A DNA stretch of 64,000 nucleotides, from the NCBI GenBank assembly GCA_037200125.1, contig JBBCGS010000006.1:124001-188000 (forward strand), written 5' to 3'. The notes beneath the pieces were generated by a model. That model had not been told where the DNA came from. It was given only the letters and a program-made list of their open reading frames with translations, and searched no databases. Every line of letters begins with the position of its first letter. Within the stretch, counting starts at the first letter, position 1. The DNA comes from JADGHX01 sp037200125. Its GTDB lineage: Bacteria > Pseudomonadota > Gammaproteobacteria > Steroidobacterales > Steroidobacteraceae. Shown in pieces: positions 16,398-23,063 of this stretch. The translations under genes and the position numbers were made by a program.

Positions 16398-17573
16398 TCA
16401 CATGCCGGAGTAGTCGGCGCCGACCAGCATCACCACATCCGCTGCCGCCGCGTTGCCGCTTGGGCGCGTCCGCACAGCCCTGATGCCGAACAGCCGATTC
16501 AGCGAGCGGGTGAATGTATCGATCTCGGTCGTATAGAAGGCGCCACCGGTAGGTAGGCTTCCGATGCTGTCATCGCCGACGACCAACTGCATGCGGTTGT
16601 AGCGATTGAACTCCGCCACGGCGTCGCGCAGGGCTTCACCGGCCAGAACCACTTGGCCCTGCGTCCAGGCGAGCCTGCGATCTGTCTCTGCAGGATCGAG
16701 CCGCTCGACGATGCGCACGTCGTATCGCAGGGAGAAGGAGCTGCCGGCTTTGACCTGCAGCGGTTGGAAGCGGCTGAGGACTCTCGCGGCCCGACCGGCC
16801 GCGCCGGCCGGACCAGCTGCCCCGGCTGTACCAACCGCATCAGATGCACCAGCTGCGTCGACCGCAGCAGCCGCACCAACTGCATCAGATGCGCCAGCTG
16901 CATCGACTGCCCCAGCCGCACCAACTGCATCAGATGCGCCAGCTGCATCGACTGCCCCAGCCGCACCAACTGCGTCAGATGCGCCAGCTGCATTGGCTGC
17001 ACCAGCCGGGCGAACCCAGCCATCGCCTTCCAGCATGTCGACGCGAGTGGTGCCATCAGGGTCGAGCCGCAGATGCGCGCGCGCTGTACCTGTCGTCTCG
17101 AAATCGATTGAATCGAGGTGTACTACGAATGGGCGGGGGTCAGTGGCGACGCTCAACAGCACCTCGCCGTGGCGAAGGGCGACCGCCCGAGATCGCGCGT
17201 TGATCTGGACGCTTGCCTGCGAGCTGGTATTCAACAGCAGCTCGGAGCCATCTGTCATCGCGACGCTTTTGTGCTCGCCCAGCGTAGTGCTGTAGATCGA
17301 CTCCGCAGCCGTCGCCGCGCGCGGCGTGGAAATAGTGGCGACAATCTGCCTGCCACCCTGATCGACCGCGCTCTTCTGTACCGATAATAGGAACGCGCAG
17401 ACGACTGAGAATGCGCATTTGAGGATAAGTAACGCCCAGCGCCGAACTCTCCTTTTCGCGCGTGGCTGCCATGCCAGATGTTCCAAGTGATGCTCCCGGG
17501 TGCGAAAAAGCCCGTCCGCAGCCTGCGACATTCGTACGAGTATCCATGCCGGCAGGCATACAACTACCGGCAT
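16398..17573 (-). CDS. FecR-like protein with a tandem-repeat insertion, no DUF4880 domain
   Basis: 391 residues from the longest start; an ATG at 17531 (MSQAADGLF) is equally plausible. A basic N-terminus and one membrane segment (ALLILKCAFSVVCAFLLSV) precede the FecR domain (LGEHKSVAMTDGSELLLNTS, LRHGEVLLSVATDPRPFVVH). Between that and the C-terminal element (DAVAEFNRYNRMQLVVGDDS) sits a 60-residue Ala/Gly/Asp stretch encoded by 45-bp repeats. The cytoplasmic sigma-binding domain is missing, but the neighbour at 17751-18269 consists of exactly that domain fused to an XRE domain. The two may be separated halves of one regulator. It is downstream of the sigma/XRE pair by 177 bp on the same strand. 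Confidence 0.85.
   Translation of the reverse strand: MPVVVCLPAWILVRMSQAADGLFRTREHHLEHLAWQPRAKRRVRRWALLILKCAFSVVCAFLLSVQKSAVDQGGRQIVATISTPRAATAAESIYSTTLGEHKSVAMTDGSELLLNTSSQASVQINARSRAVALRHGEVLLSVATDPRPFVVHLDSIDFETTGTARAHLRLDPDGTTRVDMLEGDGWVRPAGAANAAGASDAVGAAGAVDAAGASDAVGAAGAVDAAGASDAVGAAAAVDAAGASDAVGTAGAAGPAGAAGRAARVLSRFQPLQVKAGSSFSLRYDVRIVERLDPAETDRRLAWTQGQVVLAGEALRDAVAEFNRYNRMQLVVGDDSIGSLPTGGAFYTTEIDTFTRSLNRLFGIRAVRTRPSGNAAAADVVMLVGADYSGM
16831..17007. repeat. 45-bp in-frame tandem repeat inside a FecR gene
   Basis: About four units of 45 bp. Units at 16876-16920 and 16921-16965 look identical; the outer units differ at a few bases. On the minus strand each encodes a 15-residue Gly/Ala/Ser/Asp/Val unit (GASDAVGAAGAVDAA). 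Length change by whole units would keep the frame and only alter a flexible linker. Confidence 0.9.
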
Positions 17574-17750
17574 AGGTCTAGACGTACAGGAGTGGCGTCT
17601 CCGTTATGGTGCAGCAACGGCAGGGCCGCGCCGCGACGGGGCGCGGCGATGACGCAATAAAGTTGCGCCGGGCGTGCCGAAGTGGCCCGTGGGCGCAACG
17701 AACGACCCTCTCAAAGGGACGTTCGTTTGCCAGGCACTCGCTCGCGGGCG

Positions 17751-18269
17751 CTATCGCTTGTCTCGGCGCGCAGGGTCCTTTCCGCCGAGGAGGCTTTCCA
17801 GGTTCTTCATCAGCCCCGACGGCGACACCTCGAGCGCACGCGCCAGCAGATACACCGACGTGAGCGACAGCGAGCGCTCACCGGATTCGATGACGCTGAT
17901 GTCCCTCGCCAGCATTCCCGTTCGCTCGGCGAGATCGGATTGCGACATGCCCTGCTTCACACGGTGCGTACGCACCAGGTCTCCGAACCGGCGGTCCACC
18001 AGACTTTTTCGCAGAGTAGGTTTGGCTGGCGAAGGAGCGGCCGCTTCCGACGTGGGAGGCCGCTTGCCAGAAACCAATGGTGGCCGACCCCGGCGCAGAA
18101 GCGCGGTCCAGCGCCACGTGCGCACCAGCTTCACATAGGTGTGACAGTTCTCCGCACTCTGCATGATCCAGCGCACCAGCTCTTCACGCTGTTCGTCGGA
18201 GAACTCCGGATCGTGCTGCTCGATCAGCCAGTGCGCGGCGATGTTTTCTCGTTCAGCCTGAGTCGTCAT
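17751..18269 (-). CDS. FecR N-terminal (DUF4880-like) domain fused to an XRE helix-turn-helix
   Basis: 172 residues. The N-terminal 60 look like the cytoplasmic anti-sigma domain of FecR: ERENIAAHWLIEQHDPEFSD, EELVRWIMQSAENCHTYVKL, VRTWRWTALLRRGRPPL. After a Ser/Pro/Ala linker the C-terminus is a Cro/CI-type helix-turn-helix: RFGDLVRTHRVKQGMSQSDL, AERTGMLARDISVIESGERS, YLLARALEVSPSGLMKNLES. There is no membrane segment, so it is a soluble protein. Its ATG overlaps the sigma factor stop (ATGA), so it is translationally coupled to it. I infer a cytoplasmic regulator that binds the sigma factor and also DNA. I do not know this arrangement as a described family. Confidence 0.85.
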   Translation of the reverse strand: MTTQAERENIAAHWLIEQHDPEFSDEQREELVRWIMQSAENCHTYVKLVRTWRWTALLRRGRPPLVSGKRPPTSEAAAPSPAKPTLRKSLVDRRFGDLVRTHRVKQGMSQSDLAERTGMLARDISVIESGERSLSLTSVYLLARALEVSPSGLMKNLESLLGGKDPARRDKR

Positions 18270-18892
18270 GTGTTCTTCTCGACGACTCCTTCGGGGGTTT
18301 CAAGGACCTCCTGTACGCGTAAAAAAAGAATCGACGCGCGCGCGATGTGTCTCTTCACCGCGCCGGCGCCGAGCCCCAGGCGTTCGGCAATCTCCGGGCG
18401 TTCCAACCCCCTGTCCCAATACAGCCGGAACACCTCGCGACGTTCCGGCGGAAGTGCCGCCGTTACCGCGCGCAGCAGTCTCAGTTCCTCCTCGACCCCC
18501 GCCGCTTCCTCAGGCGTCAGAGACTCGTCCGACCATTCAGTGTCGTATACGTCGTCGACGAACGGCGACGGACCTTCCCGCATGTGCCGCCGCCAGAACT
18601 CGATATTCACACCTTGACCAGACCGCCGGGCGCAGCGCTCCAGAGCCTGAATGCGGATGCGTGGGTGCTGCGAGAACACCCTCTCGCATGCGTACTCGGT
18701 GAGCTCTTCGCAATCCGGCAGGTACAAATCATATCTGAGAATGATTGCCTGCAACTTCCCCAGTCGCCGGACAGCGTTCCACGTCACCAGATTGGAATCA
18801 TGGATCGAATTCAATTTCGCGCCCTCACGAGAATCAAGTTGTGTGGCCAAGCCTTGCTCGCGGCCACCGTGCCTGATTCTCGCTAGGCTCAC
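18266..18892 (-). CDS. ECF-type RNA polymerase sigma factor
   Basis: Up to 208 residues from GTG 18892; the true start may be further in, since the first 30 residues look unlike a sigma factor. Region 2 is divergent (AIILRYDLYLPDCEELTEYA, CERVFSQHPRIRI). Region 4 is clear (AVTAALPPERREVFRLYWDR, GLERPEIAERLGLGAGAVKR, HIARASILFLRVQEVL). The stop overlaps the start of the DUF4880-XRE gene. By context it is controlled by that protein and by the FecR-like protein further down. No receptor gene is next to it. Confidence 0.85.
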   Translation of the reverse strand: MSLARIRHGGREQGLATQLDSREGAKLNSIHDSNLVTWNAVRRLGKLQAIILRYDLYLPDCEELTEYACERVFSQHPRIRIQALERCARRSGQGVNIEFWRRHMREGPSPFVDDVYDTEWSDESLTPEEAAGVEEELRLLRAVTAALPPERREVFRLYWDRGLERPEIAERLGLGAGAVKRHIARASILFLRVQEVLETPEGVVEKNT

Positions 18893-19163
18893 ATTGCATG
18901 AGCCGCGCGAGCAGCGATCTTACGCTGCGTGCGAGCGACCGGGAGTGTACGTCGTTTTGAGCGTGGAGCGGTACTCCCCCCGGGGCCGAATAGTCCGACG
19001 CGGCTACCGGAAGTTGGTGCGCGTCCGAGAGTCTGCCGGCGCAGAGGTCGCCGCCTGTGAACTCCGGGAGAACCTTATGGCAGGTGGCGGGTGCAGATCT
19101 TGTTGGCAGACCTATATAGTTCGTTTCTGAAGTCGGCCAGCAAGCGCGCTTAAGGAGAGTGTC

Positions 19164-20492
19164 GTGCCATACCGAGCGTGGGCTCGCCTGTTCATTGTTG
19201 CCGGAATGGCGAGCTTCGCAGTGGGTGCGCAAGTTGTATTCGCACAAGCGCGACTCAGCTCAACCGAGCAGCGCATCGTTGCGGCTGCGACGGCTGAGAG
19301 CGCGCGGGCGATTGAGCTTCTGGAAAGGCTCGTCAACATCAACAGCGGGACGATGAATCTCGAAGGTGTCACTCGCGTCGGCGAGGTGATGCGATCGCAG
19401 CTCGAGCCGTTGGGGTTCGACGTACGGTGGGTACCGATGGCGGCAGTGAACCGCGCGGGACACCTGGTGGCTGAGCACAAAGGCAGCGGACGCGGTAAAC
19501 GCCTGCTGCTCATCGGGCACATGGATACGGTGTTCGAGAAGGACAGCCCGTTCCAGAAGTACGAACGACGTGGGGATAAAGCGGTCGGCCCGGGCACAAA
19601 TGACATGAAAGATGGCCTCGCGATCATGGTCTCGGCCCTGCGGGCCATGAAGACGGCGGGCACGCTCAAGGACGCAACGATCACGATCGTGTTGTCCGGA
19701 GATGAGGAGAACGCAGGCAGACCCCAGTCAATCTCGCGCGCGGACATGATCAATGCCGCTACTCGCAGTGATGTGGCGCTGGAGTTCGAGTCAATGACGC
19801 AGGAGGACGGGCATGACATGGGGAGCATCGCGAGGCGTAGCAGCACTTCGTGGACGGTACGCACCAGCGCGAAGTCGGGTCACTCGTCAGGTGTGTTCTC
19901 TGACGCATCCGGGTTTGGGGCGAACTACGAGCTGACGCGTATTCTCGACGGGTTTCGGCTTTCACTGCGCGAGCCGAATGCCACCTACAACGTGGGCCTG
20001 ATTCTCGGCGGAGCCACCGCTGATTTGAACGATATGGGTTCGGGTGGCCAAGCGACTGGCAAGAGCAACGTGATCGCAGCGACTGCGCTGGCGCGAGGCG
20101 ACTTGCGCACACTCGGCAACGATCAGACGCAGCGAATCGAGAAGCGCATGCGGGAGATTGTGGCCCAGCATCTGTCGGGAACGCAGGCGGAGATCACATT
20201 CGAGGAAGGCTATCCGGCAATGCCCCCTACAGAAGGCAGTCGCGCCTTGCTCGGCCGTCTCAATGAGATCAACGATGCGCTGGGGCTCGAGCGCATGAAG
20301 GAGCTCGACCCCCTAAAGCGCGGCGCCGGGGACATTGCATTCGTCGCGGACAAAGTCGACGGGCTGATCGGGTTCGGCGCGGCCGGCCAGGGCAGCCACG
20401 CACCGGGTGAAACAGTGGATCTCACGAGCTTCGATCGGCAGATTAAACGCACGGCCCTGCTAATGACCCGGTTGTCGCAGGAAAGGAAGTAG
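19164..20492 (+). CDS. secreted M20-family metallopeptidase (glutamate carboxypeptidase-like)
   Basis: 442 residues from GTG 19164, eight bases after AAGGAG. A signal peptide (RLFIVAGMASFAVGAQVVFA) is followed by the M20 fold. The metal and catalytic motifs are visible: IGHMDTVFEKDSPFQK (His-Asp), GPGTNDMKDGLAI (bridging Asp), VLSGDEENAG (Glu pair) and LEFESMTQEDG; GQGSHAPGE near the C-terminus supplies the last His. Relatives (CPG2 group) remove C-terminal Glu or other residues from folates or peptides in the periplasm. It stands alone on +, divergent from the sigma operon. Whether it trims peptides imported by the receptors is speculation. Confidence 0.92.
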   Translation: MPYRAWARLFIVAGMASFAVGAQVVFAQARLSSTEQRIVAAATAESARAIELLERLVNINSGTMNLEGVTRVGEVMRSQLEPLGFDVRWVPMAAVNRAGHLVAEHKGSGRGKRLLLIGHMDTVFEKDSPFQKYERRGDKAVGPGTNDMKDGLAIMVSALRAMKTAGTLKDATITIVLSGDEENAGRPQSISRADMINAATRSDVALEFESMTQEDGHDMGSIARRSSTSWTVRTSAKSGHSSGVFSDASGFGANYELTRILDGFRLSLREPNATYNVGLILGGATADLNDMGSGGQATGKSNVIAATALARGDLRTLGNDQTQRIEKRMREIVAQHLSGTQAEITFEEGYPAMPPTEGSRALLGRLNEINDALGLERMKELDPLKRGAGDIAFVADKVDGLIGFGAAGQGSHAPGETVDLTSFDRQIKRTALLMTRLSQERK

Positions 20493-20565
20493 CGACGTGA
20501 GCAGAGACAAGCGGGTCGACGACTACATACTATAGCCCGCCTCGTCCGCGACTCGAGCAGCCAGA

Positions 20566-21663
20566 ATGCCCACCGCCGCCCCTGAGTTCGACGTGCTCCT
20601 ATCCTTCGCCGATGCCGAGCGGGCCTACGCGCGTGCAATCCACGACATCGCCGCCGCGAACGGGGTGCGCGTCTTCCTTGACGAGGAGCACCAGCACGAG
20701 ATCTGGGGCAAGAACCTCATCGAGTATCTCGACAAGGCATACCGGGAGCGGGGCGCAAGCGTCCTGATCCTGATCTCCAAGGCGTACACGGAGCGTGCCT
20801 ATACCCGCGTCGAACGGCGTGCGGCGCTGGACCGGATGATCGAGCAGACGAAGGAATACATCCTTCCGGTGAAGGTGGACGATTCATGGATTGAGGGCCT
20901 GCCGAAAGCCACTGCCTATCTCGACCTGCGCACAAAGGGAGTGCTGGGCGTCTGCGAAATGCTGGTTCGCAAGATGGGCAAGTGGACCGGCAAGCTCGCC
21001 ATTCCCCCGAACCTTGCGATCCCGCGAGTGCCGCTCGGCCGCCTCTCCGGCGACCAGCTTGCGACCTATCTGCTGGAGCTCACGGTGCGGCCGGAGGTCA
21101 CCACCTTCGGCGCGCTCATCTACGACGAGAGCAACGTGGCCCTGCGCAAACTGCTGCGCGACCGAGACTACTGGGACGCGCTGGACAAGGTTTCCGGACC
21201 GCACTTCGAGGTGTTCGGGATTCTCGACGCGGAAAGCTATGAATACGAGCTGGATGAGCGCGTCGGGATGATCACGGAAATCTCGGAAAGCAGGACGAAG
21301 GACCGCGGGTATTACTTCTCCGAGCTGTTGAAACGCTACTTCGGCGAGAAGAAGAGAACGCTGGTCTATCCGTCATTCCTGCTCTTCCTCGCGGAGGGCG
21401 GCAGCATAAAACTCTGCTGGCTCATCCCGCTGAAGAAAGGAGCACTGGATAAGACCTACCAGCAGTTGCTCAAGTTATTCGAAGCAATCGCGAGCGGGAT
21501 CGAGGAAGCCGGAGGGCCGGGCACGCCTGCAAGCAACCTCCGGTTGCACCTCAAGAAGAAATTACTGGCGCTCAAATACACGCTCTATATACAGCGCCCG
21601 CCAGTGGAGGCGCAGACGGCGATTCGAGAGCTGGCGGAATACGTCGAAGAAGAAAATAGTTGA
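20566..21663 (+). CDS. TIR-domain protein with unknown C-terminal domain
   Basis: 365 residues. The TIR domain fills about 5-135: FDVLLSFADAERAYARAIHD, VRVFLDEEHQHEIWGKNLIE, VLILISKAYTERAYTRVERR. The Glu in TRVERR lies where NAD-cleaving TIR domains carry their catalytic Glu. The remaining 230 residues (from PRVPLGRLSGDQLATYLLEL on) form a separate alpha/beta domain that I cannot name. No membrane segment is seen. It is 73 bp after the M20 gene and about 450 bp before the lasso A gene of cluster 2, on the same strand. It may be an antiphage or stress NADase; a partner or trigger is not visible. Confidence 0.85.
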   Translation: MPTAAPEFDVLLSFADAERAYARAIHDIAAANGVRVFLDEEHQHEIWGKNLIEYLDKAYRERGASVLILISKAYTERAYTRVERRAALDRMIEQTKEYILPVKVDDSWIEGLPKATAYLDLRTKGVLGVCEMLVRKMGKWTGKLAIPPNLAIPRVPLGRLSGDQLATYLLELTVRPEVTTFGALIYDESNVALRKLLRDRDYWDALDKVSGPHFEVFGILDAESYEYELDERVGMITEISESRTKDRGYYFSELLKRYFGEKKRTLVYPSFLLFLAEGGSIKLCWLIPLKKGALDKTYQQLLKLFEAIASGIEEAGGPGTPASNLRLHLKKKLLALKYTLYIQRPPVEAQTAIRELAEYVEEENS

Positions 21664-22118
21664 CGGTCGGAGAGTTCCGTTCCTGTCAGCGTGTCGCGGC
21701 GGCAAGGCTCGTGCGTTTTCTGGTGACGAATCGGAGCCGCAGTCTCACGGTGCGGGCCTCTGCCCGCAGAAGACGCAGACTGTGGCGAACCTCAACTTCC
21801 TGCTCAGCAGCGCGGGGTATCCGTACGGCCTCATGGCGTCGAGCCATCGCATCGTCGGCAGCGACGCATAAAATCCACGACTCCCGTGTCGGTCATGAGC
21901 CCTCTACGTCGCACGTAACACCGGCCCACCGCGACCTTCCGGTTCCACAGACCTTCGTCGTGCTTGACGGAACAAGCCCATAACGCGCGAGACACGCACG
22001 CCCGATTTCACGCGTACTGCTAACGAGACGGGCTCTGCGCTTGACGCGCGGGAAGCGCGCGGCAACCGTTACGAGCGCAACGAGGGAATCGAGGCTCATG
22101 CCTCTCAAGGGATACACA
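21664..22118. other. 455-bp gap upstream of lasso precursor 2
   Basis: No full gene. One + frame ending with TAA at 21869-21871 (last residues ...NFLLSSAGYPYGLMASSHRI then VGSDA) looks like a protein C-terminus, but it has no start or ribosome-binding site and may be a remnant. The promoter of the lasso A-B-C operon should lie in the second half, but I see no certain box. Confidence 0.4.
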
Positions 22119-22235
22119 ATGAAACGCAAGGTAGTGGAACTGGGCTCGGCAACCGCGAAGACGAAAGACTTCACCGGTTGGAACTGGTGGGACGGCTTCC
22201 TGTTCGACTGGCGAAAGTGGATACCGTACGGCTGA
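22119..22235 (+). CDS. lasso peptide precursor (A), cluster 2, with predicted Asp at core position 1
   Basis: 38 residues from ATG 22119, chosen because AAGGGA lies six bases before it; upstream ATG 22098 has no such site. The leader MKRKVVELGSATAKTK would end Thr-Lys, the same T-K end as cluster 1, with Thr at -2. The core is then 22 residues, as in cluster 1: ring segment DFTGWNWWD, tail GFLFDWRKWIPYG. Asp9 is at the right place for a nine-residue ring, but position 1 would be Asp, not the usual Gly/Ala/Ser/Cys. Starting at the only nearby Gly would place Asp at 6, too small a ring. Four Trp and a terminal Gly are notable. B and C genes follow on the same strand. Confidence 0.82.
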   Translation: MKRKVVELGSATAKTKDFTGWNWWDGFLFDWRKWIPYG

Positions 22236-22287
22236 CCGTCTAAGTGTTGCGTGACGTTGAACCCTGCAGCGTCACGCCGCACAGCAG

Positions 22288-23049
22288 ATGAAATCTCCAT
22301 TGTTTCGCCTCGCGCCTGATGTACATGCGTGTGCATCGGAAGACGGCGCGGTCCTGTTGGATCTGAACAGGGACGCCTATGTGGGCCTCAGTCCGGAACA
22401 ATCGCACGCGCTCGCCCATCTCGTAGCGGACTGGCCCATGACCGCCGAGGCGACGCTACACCTCGACCCCGTCGACCCCGTCGAAGCGGAGACCTTTGCC
22501 CGCTCGCTGGCGACGCGCGGTCTGCTCGTTGCGGCTGCGGCTGCGACTGCGACTGCGACTGCGACTGCGACTGCGACCGCGACCGCGACCGCCAGAACAC
22601 CGAAGCATGCGCCAGCGGCGCCCACGGAAGAACTGATGCCCTGGGATCAGATGAGATGGCGCCACATGAAGTTGCGTCACGTGCTCGTCTTTCTGCGGTC
22701 GCTGCTCACCGCGTTCGTGATTCTGCATCTGCATGGGCTACCGCATGCGGTACGGCGCGCGCGCAGTAGAAAGCCGGCACCGGGAGTAACTCTGTCGAAC
22801 GAAGCTCTGCGGAGCCTCATCAGCGCCTACTTTCACGCACGCCTGCTGTTTTTCGCGCCCCGGGGGCGATGCCTTCTCGACTCCATCGTGCTGGTCGACT
22901 TCCTCCGACACTTCGGCGTCTTCCCGGACTGGGTGATCGGCGTGCGGATCAGGCCATTTTCGGCGCATAGCTGGGTGCAGATCCAATCCGCTGCGATGAA
23001 CGGCACCGCCGGCTACGTTCGCGCGTACCAGCCGATACTCACCGTCTGA
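22288..23049 (+). CDS. lasso peptide leader-binding/leader peptidase fusion (B1-B2), cluster 2
   Basis: 253 residues. The N-terminal RRE/PqqD-like domain (about 1-80: LFRLAPDVHACASEDGAVLL, DLNRDAYVGLSPEQS) is joined by an (Ala-Thr)n stretch to a transglutaminase-like peptidase. Catalytic Cys is in RGRCLLDSIVLVDFLRHFG and His in FSAHSWVQIQ. The third residue, Asp in cluster 1 (LNDTVDHV), is replaced here: AMNGTAGYVRAYQPI reads Asn-Gly. Either another acid serves or the activity is altered. It starts 52 bp after the precursor stop, and the cyclase follows 14 bp later, so this is an A-B-C operon. Confidence 0.9.
   Translation: MKSPLFRLAPDVHACASEDGAVLLDLNRDAYVGLSPEQSHALAHLVADWPMTAEATLHLDPVDPVEAETFARSLATRGLLVAAAAATATATATATATATATARTPKHAPAAPTEELMPWDQMRWRHMKLRHVLVFLRSLLTAFVILHLHGLPHAVRRARSRKPAPGVTLSNEALRSLISAYFHARLLFFAPRGRCLLDSIVLVDFLRHFGVFPDWVIGVRIRPFSAHSWVQIQSAAMNGTAGYVRAYQPILTV
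22531..22592. repeat. hexanucleotide repeat (GCGACT/GCGACC)n in the lasso B gene
   Basis: About ten hexamers: GCGGCT twice, GCGACT five times, then GCGACC three times. They encode Ala-Ala and Ala-Thr pairs between the RRE and protease domains. Being a multiple of three, slippage would lengthen or shorten the linker without a frameshift. Confidence 0.92.
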
Positions 23050-23063
23050 CCGGAAGGTCTGGA

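Noticed and set aside
16831..17007. CRISPR array
   Set aside because: Units are adjacent and near-identical with no unique spacers, and they are translated in frame in a FecR gene.
21664..21871. Protein-like + frame between the TIR gene and lasso A2
   Set aside because: No start codon or ribosome-binding site, overlaps the TIR gene end, and family not recognised; kept only as a possible remnant.
22170..22235. Core of lasso peptide 2 starting at Gly (GWNWWD ring)
   Set aside because: The acid would be at position 6, smaller than any known ring, and the leader would end in Thr at -1 rather than -2.
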